64,000 bases of DNA, from assembly GCA_900454475.1 (NCBI GenBank), contig UGSS01000002.1, forward strand, positions 682,001 to 746,000. Direction: 5' to 3'. Shown one piece after another: positions 8,181 to 18,600 of this stretch; position 1 is the stretch's first letter; each line of letters opens with the position of its first letter. The notes below the pieces were generated by a model. The model searched no databases. It was not told where the DNA came from and worked only from the letters and a program-made list of their open reading frames with translations. The stretch comes from [Pasteurella] mairii (GTDB lineage Bacteria; Pseudomonadota; Gammaproteobacteria; Enterobacterales; Pasteurellaceae). Position numbers and translations under genes: made by a program.

Positions 8181-8306
8181 ATTTGATCCTTAATAACTCA
8201 AAGAAAGAAAAAGAGAGAAGTTGAAAACCAATTAGAATATATTTTCGATTATTGAGGTGAGATAAAAAATATATTTCTGTTTACTATCAATTCATTCTTC
8301 CTTTTT

Positions 8307-8322
8307 TGTGAAGTAACTCACA
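8307..8322. promoter_or_regulatory. CRP-cAMP binding site upstream of fucosidase operon
   Basis: TGTGA-AGTAAC-TCACA is a perfect TGTGA-N6-TCACA match, embedded in T- and A-rich flanks that extend the symmetry. It lies about 130 nt upstream of the fucosidase start, which supports catabolite control of the sugar operon. It is also about 240 nt from the divergent ribH, which is too far to act there directly. Confidence 0.8.
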
Positions 8323-8418
8323 AAAAAACACATAAAATTTCAAGGAAAAACGAGAAAAATTGACCGAATTTTACCAATTTTTGAAAAATCGGGTGTTTTA
8401 TTCTAAAAATAGAAATTG

Positions 8419-8434
8419 TGGTAAATATTTACCA
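8419..8434. promoter_or_regulatory. 16-nt perfect palindrome, possible operator
   Basis: TGGTAAATATTTACCA is perfectly self-complementary. It lies in the 372-nt gap between the fucosidase operon and ribH, closer to the ribH promoter. A second, imperfect palindrome TTCTAAAAATAGAA is at 8401-8414. Either could bind a regulator of the sugar operon. No regulator gene is adjacent. Confidence 0.4.
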
Positions 8435-8484
8435 TCTAGCCTATCCAAATTAGCCCTTGACCTTATTTCTGGGATGACAGAATT

Positions 8485-8514
8485 TTTACATTTTTTTCTG
8501 TTTTGTGTTAAAAT
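8485..8514 (+). promoter_or_regulatory. sigma70 promoter of ribH operon
   Basis: TTTACA (8485-8490) and TAAAAT (8509-8514) are separated by 18 nt, giving a transcription start near 8521 and a leader of about 32 nt before ribH. No FMN riboswitch is visible in this leader. Confidence 0.65.
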
Positions 8515-8552
8515 CCGCTACTGATTATTTCAAACCAAAAGTAGGACACAGA

Positions 8553-9026
8553 ATGAAAGTATTAGAAGGCGCAGTCGCCGCACCAGAGGCGAAAATTGCG
8601 GTGGTTATCGCGCGTTTTAACAGTTTTATCAACGAGAGTTTATTAGAAGGTGCAGTGGATGCGCTAAAACGTATCGGTCAAGTAAAAGAAGAAAATATTA
8701 CACTAGTGCGCGCGCCGGGCGCCTATGAATTGCCCTTGGTGGCGCGTCGTTTGGCTGAAAGCAAAAAATATGATGCAATCGTCGCTTTAGGGACGGTTAT
8801 TCGCGGCGGTACAGCGCATTTTGAATATGTCGCGGGCGAAGCGAGCAGCGGTTTAGGACAAGTCGCAATGCAAGCGGAAATTCCAGTCGCCTTTGGCGTG
8901 TTAACCACAGAAAATATCGAGCAAGCGATTGAGCGTGCGGGGACTAAAGCGGGAAATAAAGGCGCGGAAGCTGCCTTAGTCGCTTTAGAAATGGTTAATT
9001 TATTAGCGCAAATCAAAGCGGCATAA
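8553..9026 (+). CDS. ribH: 6,7-dimethyl-8-ribityllumazine synthase
   Basis: 157-aa lumazine synthase. It condenses the ribitylamino-uracil intermediate with 3,4-dihydroxy-2-butanone 4-phosphate, the penultimate step of riboflavin synthesis, and forms a cytoplasmic 60-mer. The sequence closely follows the family: [29 protein letters not shown], and the active-site loop [19 protein letters not shown]. The open frame reaches 8505, but the ATG at 8553 gives the standard N-terminus MKVLEGAV and follows AGGACA. nusB starts 4 nt after its stop. This ribH-nusB-thiL-pgpA order is common in gammaproteobacteria. Confidence 0.96.
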   Translation: MKVLEGAVAAPEAKIAVVIARFNSFINESLLEGAVDALKRIGQVKEENITLVRAPGAYELPLVARRLAESKKYDAIVALGTVIRGGTAHFEYVAGEASSGLGQVAMQAEIPVAFGVLTTENIEQAIERAGTKAGNKGAEAALVALEMVNLLAQIKAA

Positions 9027-9030
9027 GACA

Positions 9031-9465
9031 ATGAGTGAACAAATCAAAAAAATCTCTCCTCGCCGCCGGGCGAGAGAATGTGCGGTTCAAGCCTTATATT
9101 CTTGGTATGTGTCGCAAAATTCGGCTGAAGAAGTGGAATTGGCATTTTTTTTAGATCAGGAAGAAGAACTGAAAGGGGCGGATAAGCCTTATTTCCGTAA
9201 ATTATTTCGTGAAACCGTCGCCAATATTGAAGCAGTGGACAGCACATTAACGCCATTTTTGGATCGTGATTTAATAGAGTTAGACCCAATAGAAAAAGCA
9301 GTGTTACGTTTAGCGGTGTATGAATTGCAATTTGAGCTGGATGTACCCTATAAAGTTGTCATTAACGAAGCCATTGAGGTGGCAAAAGTATTTGGTGCGG
9401 AAGATAGCCACAAATATATTAATGGCGTATTAGATAAAGTGGCTCCGTCGTTGTCTCGTAAATAA
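9031..9465 (+). CDS. nusB: Transcription antitermination factor NusB
   Basis: 144-aa all-helical RNA-binding protein that, with NusE (S10), binds boxA for antitermination of rRNA operons. Conserved features are [17 protein letters not shown] at the N-terminus, [23 protein letters not shown] in the middle and [16 protein letters not shown] followed by [10 protein letters not shown] at the C-terminus. Length is normal. It is the second gene of the rib/nus/thi/pgp operon, 4 nt behind ribH. Confidence 0.96.
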   Translation: MSEQIKKISPRRRARECAVQALYSWYVSQNSAEEVELAFFLDQEEELKGADKPYFRKLFRETVANIEAVDSTLTPFLDRDLIELDPIEKAVLRLAVYELQFELDVPYKVVINEAIEVAKVFGAEDSHKYINGVLDKVAPSLSRK

Positions 9466-9488
9466 GTGTTTTAGAAGGATGCGTGCCA

Positions 9489-10490
9489 ATGAGTAATGGC
9501 GAATTTGACATTATTCAACGTTATTTTACTGCGTCAAAACGCACTCCCCGCAAGGATGTCATCCTTTCCGTCGGGGACGATTGCGCCATCACGGAACACC
9601 GCCAAAATCAGCGCATTGCGATTACGACAGATACCATGGTAGAAAATGTACATTTTTTACCCTCCATCAATGTCGCCGATATGGCTTATAAAGCCGCGGC
9701 AACTAACTTAAGTGATCTCGCTGCCATGGGCGCAGAGCCCGCGTGGTTTTCTTTAGCCTTAACCTTACCGTATGTGGATCATCAATGGTTGAGCGAATTT
9801 AGCGATAGCTTTTTTGCAGTATTGGATCATTACAATGTCGATTTAATCGGCGGCGATACCACCAAAGGCGCCCTACACGTCATCACTATCACCGCGCAAG
9901 GCATTGTCCCCAAAGGCAAAGCCTTATGTCGGCATAGCGCAAAAGTGGGCGATTGGATTTATGTTTCCGGAACCCTCGGCGACAGTGCCGCAGGGCTTGC
10001 GCTATTGCAGCAAGGCAAAGCCAAAAGTGCGGTCAATTCTGATCAAGCATTTTTAATTCAGCGCCATTTGCGCCCGACGCCTCGCGTATTGCTAGGCTTT
10101 GAATTATCGGTTGGAATGTTGGCGAATGCGGCGATTGATATTTCTGATGGCTTTGTCGCCGATTTAGGGCATATTTTGCAGCGCAGCCAATGCAGCGCAG
10201 TGATTGATTTAGATAGATTGCCCTTGTCAGACGCATTATTAAACGTGGTCGGCAAACAAAAAGCGGAACAGTTAGCGCTGATCGGTGGCGAAGATTACGA
10301 ACTTTGTTTTACCGTATCCGATAAAAACAAAGCAAAATTAGACCGCACTTTAGCCCATATCGGCGTGCCTTATACCTGTGTCGGACGCATTAGCGCAGCG
10401 CGGGCGGAACATAAAAAACCAGTAGTGTTTCAACGCCACGGGCAAGTGGTCGAATTTGAAGCTATCGCCGGATTTGATCATTTTAAATAG
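9489..10490 (+). CDS. thiL: Thiamine-monophosphate kinase
   Basis: 333-aa kinase that phosphorylates thiamine monophosphate to thiamine pyrophosphate, the last step of cofactor synthesis. Family motifs are GEFDIIQRYF, VGDDCA (metal/ATP binding), TTDTMVENVHF, NLSDLAAMGAEPAW, DLIGGDTTKG and the C-terminal SGG-like IGGEDYELCFTV. An in-frame GTG at 9483 is only 3 nt from the AAGGA box, whereas the ATG at 9489 has 9 nt spacing, so it is chosen. The gene is 23 nt after nusB and 8 nt before pgpA. Confidence 0.95.
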   Translation: MSNGEFDIIQRYFTASKRTPRKDVILSVGDDCAITEHRQNQRIAITTDTMVENVHFLPSINVADMAYKAAATNLSDLAAMGAEPAWFSLALTLPYVDHQWLSEFSDSFFAVLDHYNVDLIGGDTTKGALHVITITAQGIVPKGKALCRHSAKVGDWIYVSGTLGDSAAGLALLQQGKAKSAVNSDQAFLIQRHLRPTPRVLLGFELSVGMLANAAIDISDGFVADLGHILQRSQCSAVIDLDRLPLSDALLNVVGKQKAEQLALIGGEDYELCFTVSDKNKAKLDRTLAHIGVPYTCVGRISAARAEHKKPVVFQRHGQVVEFEAIAGFDHFK

Positions 10491-10498
10491 AGGGAAGC

Positions 10499-10993
10499 AT
10501 GACAGCGTTGCAACAAAATCCATTATCTCGTCTTAGCTTAACCAACCCGGTTCATTTTCTCGCCCTTGGGTTTGGCGCCGGATTATGCGCCAAAGCGCCG
10601 GGGACATGGGGGTCTTTGGTTGGCGTATTGTTAGGATGGGCGTTATTAGCATGGCTTGGCAGTGGCATTTTTGCCCTGTTAATTATCGCCGGCTTTTGGC
10701 TCGGTTGCTATCTTTGCCAAAAAACCGCCCATGATATGGGCGTGCATGATCATGGCGCCATTGTCTGGGACGAAATTATCGGCATCTTTATAGTATTGCT
10801 TGCCTTGCCGGCGCTGACATGGGCGTGGTGCCTGACCGCCTTTATCCTATTTCGCTTTTTTGACATTCTCAAGCCGTATCCCATTTGTTATTTTGACCAA
10901 AAATTAACAACCGGCTTTGGAATTATGCTAGATGATGTATTGGCGGCAGCTTATGCCCTGTTATGTATTGTTTTATTAAATTGCTTTATATAG
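10499..10993 (+). CDS. pgpA: Phosphatidylglycerophosphatase A
   Basis: 164-aa inner-membrane phosphatase that converts phosphatidylglycerophosphate to phosphatidylglycerol. PgpA-specific features are the GLCAKAPGTWGSLVGVLLGW segment (about residues 24-45), IVWDEIIG with acidic residues near mid-protein and the C-terminal FGIMLDDVLAAAYA. About three to four membrane helices are evident. It follows thiL by 8 nt with AGGGAAGC before the ATG. Confidence 0.93.
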   Translation: MTALQQNPLSRLSLTNPVHFLALGFGAGLCAKAPGTWGSLVGVLLGWALLAWLGSGIFALLIIAGFWLGCYLCQKTAHDMGVHDHGAIVWDEIIGIFIVLLALPALTWAWCLTAFILFRFFDILKPYPICYFDQKLTTGFGIMLDDVLAAAYALLCIVLLNCFI

Positions 10994-11006
10994 AAAATAG
11001 GTCAAT

Positions 11007-11648
11007 ATGTTAAATTTAATGCTTGTTCATTTTTTCGGTTTACTAACGCCCGGTCCAGATTTTTTTTATGTCAGTCGAATGGCAGCAAGTAACACGCGGC
11101 GCAACGTCCTTTGTGGAATTTTCGGCATCACCCTAGGTGTCTTATTTTGGGCAACCTCCGCCATGTTAGGCTTAGCAGTATTATTCACAACCTATCCCGC
11201 CCTACAAGGCATCATCATGGTCTTAGGCGGCGGATATTTAGCCTATTTAGGTGTATTGATGTTGCGCGTACGCGAAAATGTCGTATTTGATGAAAATACA
11301 GATCGACAGCTCAATCAAGCCACCACAATCGGCAAAGAAATTCGCAAAGGATTGTTAGTAAATTTATCAAATGCCAAAGCGATTATCTATTTCAGCAGTG
11401 TCATGTCCTTTGTTTTGGTGAATTTAACCGAAACCTGGCAAATTTTGACCGCACTTTTGATCATCCTTTTTGAAACCTTTTTCTATTTTTATTTCATCTC
11501 CCTTATTTTTTCACATAAGGTAGCAAAACGCTTTTACGGGCGTTACAGTCGTTACATTGATAATCTATCCGGCGTAATTTTTGTATTATTCGGCGCCTAT
11601 CTAATGTACAGCGGCGCTTTGCTGGAAATGGGCAATCACGCCCTTTGA
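11007..11648 (+). CDS. LysE/RhtB family amino-acid exporter
   Basis: 213-aa membrane protein with about six hydrophobic segments. It carries the LysE/RhtB signature near the N-terminus (LTPGPDFFYVSRMAASN, then GIFGITLGVLFWATSAMLGL). Family members export amino acids such as lysine, threonine or homoserine. The substrate cannot be assigned, though the location between pgpA and dapB (lysine/diaminopimelate pathway) is suggestive. It starts 13 nt after pgpA and is probably co-transcribed. Confidence 0.85.
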   Translation: MLNLMLVHFFGLLTPGPDFFYVSRMAASNTRRNVLCGIFGITLGVLFWATSAMLGLAVLFTTYPALQGIIMVLGGGYLAYLGVLMLRVRENVVFDENTDRQLNQATTIGKEIRKGLLVNLSNAKAIIYFSSVMSFVLVNLTETWQILTALLIILFETFFYFYFISLIFSHKVAKRFYGRYSRYIDNLSGVIFVLFGAYLMYSGALLEMGNHAL

Positions 11649-11661
11649 GCGGATTGACTGA

Positions 11662-12501
<840 letters not shown>

Positions 12502-12698
12502 TTTTTACGGTATTGGAGCCCTAAAAACGCACTTCTCTAGGTTATTTTTCACTTTTTTTCACTCTCCACGAAAATTCTGCTTTTTCTGTGGGGAGATATT
12601 CGCTATACTAATTCCCCTCATATTTGTGCGGGGTTCTCGCCAATTTCCATATTATCGAACTATTTTCACAACATTTACATTAAGTTAAGGAGCTTGAA

Positions 12699-15600
12699 AT
12701 GAATAAAATTTTCAAATGCAAGTACGACGTAACTTCTGGAGTCACCAAAGTTGTGTCAGAACTTGCTACGAATCAACAACTTACCTCACAAACTACCCGT
12801 TCTACCCCCCCCCCTCAACTGCTCATTTCTCGCTCACTTTACTGGCTTTAATTATACTGACAGCAAACGAGGCGTTTGCTGATGATTGGCTTTATGGTTG
12901 GAATGGAAATATATTCAAGTTTGGCGCATATAATGCGTGTATTGGGGATAGTTCAGTTCAATTTTCTAATCAATCAACTAATTGCCAATTCAAAGATTAC
13001 GTTTCTATAGGTAAGGGCTCAAGTGTTGGCGTCAATTCACTCGCAAATGATCAAAAAAGTGGTATGGTTGCGATTGGTTTTGGTAGTCATGCTGCTGGTA
13101 GTAACAGTATTGCATTAGGTTCACTTGCAAAAACAAAAGAAGGCATGGGGCAAGCTATCGCTATTGGGAATAATGCGGGAGCAAACAGTCAGTCAGTAGC
13201 TTTGGGAGCGGATGTTTTTGCACATGGTAAATCCTCTGTTGCTATTGGTAATGATGATATAGATGACCCCAATTTTGATGATAAACTTCCCGAACAGTCT
13301 ATTACAACAATTTTTAAAAACTTGATGACTGATAATACCTATTTTGATAAAAATGGTATGTTATTTAAGACAAAGTATGTAAAGGGTAACAATAATACTG
13401 ACAATAGAAAATTTAGCCCGACTTATGCCGGTGGGGTAGGTTCTATCGCTATTGGTTCTCGGGCAGTAGCAGCTGGGAACTTATCCACTTCCGTCGGTGC
13501 GCTATCTTTCGCTTTAGCCGATCATTCTACAACCTTAGGTATGCGCGCCTTTGTCGGGCAAAGCGCAACCGGCGGTGTTGCGGTCGGTCAGGAATCTCGG
13601 GTGTTTGCCGCTAACTCTCTCGCCATAGGTAACTTCAACGAAGCCACTAGCAACGGTTCTATGGCATACGGTTATAACGCTCGCGCAGTGGGAGAACATA
13701 GTATTGCCATTGGTTCAATGGTCGCCGCGGGGGCTTCGTTTAATGCAGAAAAAGGAAAAGAATGGCTTCAACTGTATAAAGACTTTAATAAAAACGCCGA
13801 TAATGTAAATAAAGAGAACCAATTTAATACGTTCAATGAAAAAGCCGAGAAAATTTTAAAAGGCAAAAATAACACTAATACTGGTGCCGATATGATGCCT
13901 TTGGAAACGGATGGTGATGCAATTTTAACTATTGGTAACAAGGATATTAAGAAAACCAAGCTTCACGGACAAGAGAATGAAGGCTTCGGCAAAAACGCGA
14001 TTGTTATCGGTGGGCGTTCTTTTGCGTTGTGGGAGAACAGTTTAGCGTTGGGGTATTCGGCGTTGGCGGATGCGTCTAACGGGTTTGCGATTGGGTCTTA
14101 TGCTTATGCGGGGAACCGTGCAACAAACGCGATGGCAATCGGGGTGCGTTCCTATGCCGAAGGGGTGAACAGTATCGCTTTGGGTTACCGCGCTAGGGTG
14201 CAGGATGAAAAAGATAATCAAACGATTACAAATGGTCAGAATAAAGAACATTACAAAGGCACAAACTCAATCGCGTTGGGGATTGAGTCTCTGGCTTATT
14301 TAAATAACTCCGTGGCGTTGGGGCACCAATCCAAAACTGATTATTTATATAACGATTTGCTACACGCCCCATACACCCCGAAAGGCTCCATCACCATCCC
14401 GACTAGTGCACAATCGGGCGTGATTTCCGTGGGTTCCAAGGGGCATGAGCGCCGCGTGGTTAACGTCGCGTCCGGTTATTTAGACACCGACGCTGCCAAC
14501 GTGGGGCAATTAAAATCATTAGAGGAACGCGTTAACTTACTCACCTCCGGTGGCGCCGGCATCAACGCGCCATACCTCGCCGTCGACCAAACTTCCACAA
14601 ACAGCGAAGCCAAACGCATCACCGACGGTCAAAAAGCGGTACAAAACTACGAGCGCTATGTGGAACTGGCAAAACAATACGCCACCCTCCTAAACCGTAA
14701 GGCGAATGGGAAAGAGACGTTTAATCAGCAATCATTAGATACGATTGGAACTGAGGTGACTAAGTTAGGAAAAAATAACAATATTGCAACCACTGCGAAT
14801 ACTATTACAAAAATTATTGAAGACTTAAAAAAAGAGGGGAATGGCGATAATTCGAAGAAAGATAGTACAGAGTTAAAGAAAAAATTCGACGAATGGCAGA
14901 AAAAAATTGATAGTGCAGTAACGACTGATAACACAAGTGATAAAAAATCAAAACTAACTAATTTATCAAAAGACGAAATCGAACAATCTAACTTCAACAG
15001 CAACCGCGCGAAAGGGCGAGATTCTATTGCTTTCGGTTTTAAAGCGAATACTGACCAAAAAGCTGAACACGCAATCGCTATCGGTTATAAAGCGGAAGCT
15101 AAAGCCGAGGGCGCAGTGGCTATCGGCGACACTGCTGTGGTTGAGAAAAACGCCGGTGACTCCGTCGCTTTAGGCAAAAACTCAAAAGCAGAGGCGAAAA
15201 AGACCGCACTTTCTAGCGCCACTATTCAGGATGGAACAGGTGGAAACAGCATTAAATTTAGTTGGAACGGTGCAGGTACCTCTACTAACACTAACGGAGA
15301 CGGTAAAAAATCTATTGTCAGCGTAGGCACCGCGGGTCAGGAGCGTGTAATCACCCATGTCGCCGCCGGAAATGTCACCGCCACCTCCACCGACGCCATC
15401 AACGGCGGACAACTCTATGGCGTAGCCAGCGTATTTAGCACCATGGCAACCGGTATTTTAGGGTTGGAAAAAGCGGATAATGGTAGTGATGGGTTTAAAT
15501 CTGTCAGTTTCACTAAACTAAAAACTGAAAATGGGCAAGATACAAATGATCAAGCCCCTTCTACGTTTAAAGCTGCAATTGATAAAAATATCGAAACCAT

Positions 15601-18600
15601 CAACAAAGGCTTGAAGTTTGCGGGGAATAATGAGGGAGAGTTTACTCATCAACTCGGCGCTAAAATAACCATTAAGGGTGATGGCACAGATTTGACTTCA
15701 ACTGCTAAAAATGGAGAAATCTCGTTTGCTTTGAACAAAGAAACTAATCTTGAAAATGGTACCAATAACAATAAAGTACCAACTACTCAAGCAGTTAAGT
15801 CTTATATAGATAAAAAAGTTGGAGATGTTAGCTCAACTCTACAATTCGAGGGAGATAATGTCGGCACTATTGGTAAAGTTGCACTCAAAACGCAAAATTT
15901 GAAATTAGCGGGTACCAAAGATGAAATTAAAACATCTGTTGAAAAAGACGGTCAAACCGTCACTATCGGTTTACACGACACCTTTAAAAATAAAGTTACC
16001 GCAATAGAAACTAACGTAACTAAAAATACAGAGGATATTCAAAAGGCAAATACAAAAATAGCCCAAAATGAAACTAAGATTAATGAGGTAAAAAATAAAG
16101 CGGATAAAAATGCAACTGATATTCAGAATGCAAACGCTAACATAACAAAAAATGCAGAAGCTATCAAAAACCAAACCATAAAATACAAAGCGAATGGTTC
16201 CGGTGATAAAACCGTAAAACTATCCGAGGGGCTTGACTTTAAGGGGGATACCAATATCTCTGTTGAAGCGGGCGAAAGTGGTCAAATTACCCACAAGCTA
16301 AATCCAGCTCTAAAAGGGATTAATTCTATTGCTAAAAATAAAGATGATAATGGAGCCAAAATCACTTTAGAGAATGACAAAATTACCGTTAATAAAAAAA
16401 TTACTGGTTTAGAAGATGGCTTAATTCAGGCTAATTCAAAAGACGCAGTAACCGGCGGGCAACTGTATACTGAGCTTGATAAAAAAGCCAATAAAACATT
16501 GGATAACCTTGATCAATCCGGTAAAGATGAAATCTCAAAATTAGCGGTTCAGGCAATTAAAGCTGAAAAAGAGCCTAAAACTTCTAGCGCATTGACTGTC
16601 GAGGATAAAGCTAGTGAAGATGGCAAATCAAAAACCATTAAAGTCGGTTTAAATGAAAGCCAGTTGATCACTAATTTAAGTAAAGACGCTAATCTTAAAT
16701 CACCAGCGGAAAACTCACCTAAACTGGTTACCGATAAACAAGTCAGTGAATTTATTGGCGGTAAAAAACTGATTTTTACAGACAGTAAGAATAGCAGACA
16801 TGAAAATAAACTCGATAGTGAGTTTAAACTTGTCGGCAATAGCGATATTACGGTATCTGTGAGTAAAGATGGCGAAAATGGCAATGGTCAAGCTACTTTT
16901 GTGTTAAATAAAGTAACCACAATTGATAAAAATACCCCAAATAATGGAGATAAAGAAAAAGTTGCCACCGCCGGTGCGGTAAAAACCTATGTGGATAATG
17001 CGTTAACCGCTGCCAAAACCGAAGCGGATAAAACCGCGGTGAAATATGATGATGACAGTAAAAATGCCATCACGTTAGGCGGAAAAGACACGTCACATTC
17101 ACCGGTAGAAATCAATAATTTACGCTCCGGATTGGGAATTGATGAGCTCAAAGACAGCGGCATCACTTCCGCGCCCCAAGGCAAACCCCGTGAATTGGTA
17201 AAAGATCTTGTGGATGGGAAATTAGATGAAAAAGCCCATAAAGCAGCCAATGTTAGCGATCTTAAAGCGGTAGCCACCGCGGGGCTTAATTTCGCCGGCA
17301 ATGACAACAATCGCCTTGTTCACAAAAACCTCGGCGAAACCTTACAAATTGTAGGAAAAGGCGTGCGTGATGTGAATAAATTTAACGCGACAGATAATAA
17401 TATCTTGGTGAAAACCACCGTTGATAATCAATTAGAAGTTGCCTTAAACGCCCAATTAACCGGATTGCAATCGGCTACGTTTGCCAACGAGCAAAAAACA
17501 GTCAAAATCGAAGGTGATAAAATTGTCTTAAAAGATAAGGCTGACAACGGTAACAGCGCCACCTACACCGCCGACAGCGCGACCTTAAAAGACGAAAATG
17601 GCAATACCGCCCAATTAAATGGTAAAGGGTTAACCGTTGGTGATAAAAATTCCGACGCCGATAAAACCCATACGGTTTACGGAAAAGACGGACTGACGAT
17701 TAGTGGTAAAGACGGTAAAAATGCGGTCAGTTTAACCACAAAAAATGAAAACGGTAAAGACGCTGCCACTCTGGAATTTGCCAAAGATAAGGACGGTAAA
17801 GCCGGCACCGGCGCGATTACCGGATTAAAAGATCTTGCGGATAACGCCGACGGATCCAGCGCCACTAATAAAAATTACGTAGATAACCAGCTGAAAAAAG
17901 CCAAAGAAGACGCCGATAAAACCGCGGTGAAATATGATGATGACAAGAAAGACGCCATCACTTTAGGCGGCAAAGGCACATCACATAAACCAGTAGTGAT
18001 CGACAATTTACGCTCCGGGTTGGGAATTGACGACATTAACGACGGAGGCATTGCCTCAATAAAACAAGGTAAAACCCGTGATTTAGTGAAAAAACTGGTG
18101 GATGGAAATTTAGATAGCAATTCCCGTAAAGCAGCCAATGTTAGCGATCTTAAAGCGTTGGCAACCGCCGGACTTAATTTCACCGGCAATGACGCCCAAG
18201 ATATTCACAAAAACCTCGGCGAAACCTTGGCGATTGTGGGGCAGGGCGTGACTAATATCGCGTTGTTTGAAGGAACCGACAATAATATCGCGGTGAAAAC
18301 AGACAATGATAAATTGTCGATTTCATTAAACGAAACGTTAACCGCGATTAAATCCTTAGTCACCCAAGCTAAACTGGTGGACGGTAATACTGGCTTATCC
18401 GCTATCAGCACGCTGGATGGGGCGGGGTTACATTTAACACCGGCAGAAGGCTCGACGAATGGACAAGGAAAACAAGCCGACTACGGATTACTTGGCTCCA
18501 CGGTAAAGGACGGTGAAAAAACCAACACTCAAACCGCCGGCGGTATCACCTTAGCGCAGGGCGACAGCAAAAATATGGCGACCGCGACGGAAAATACCTT

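Noticed and set aside
8505-8552. Upstream extension of ribH (MLKSATDYF...)
   Set aside because: It would start inside the -10 element of the predicted promoter and adds residues absent from the family.
12716-12800. ATG at 12716 as the start of the adhesin
   Set aside because: It has no ribosome binding site, encodes no signal-peptide start (MQVRRNFWSH) and is only the shifted frame of the true N-terminus beginning at 12699.
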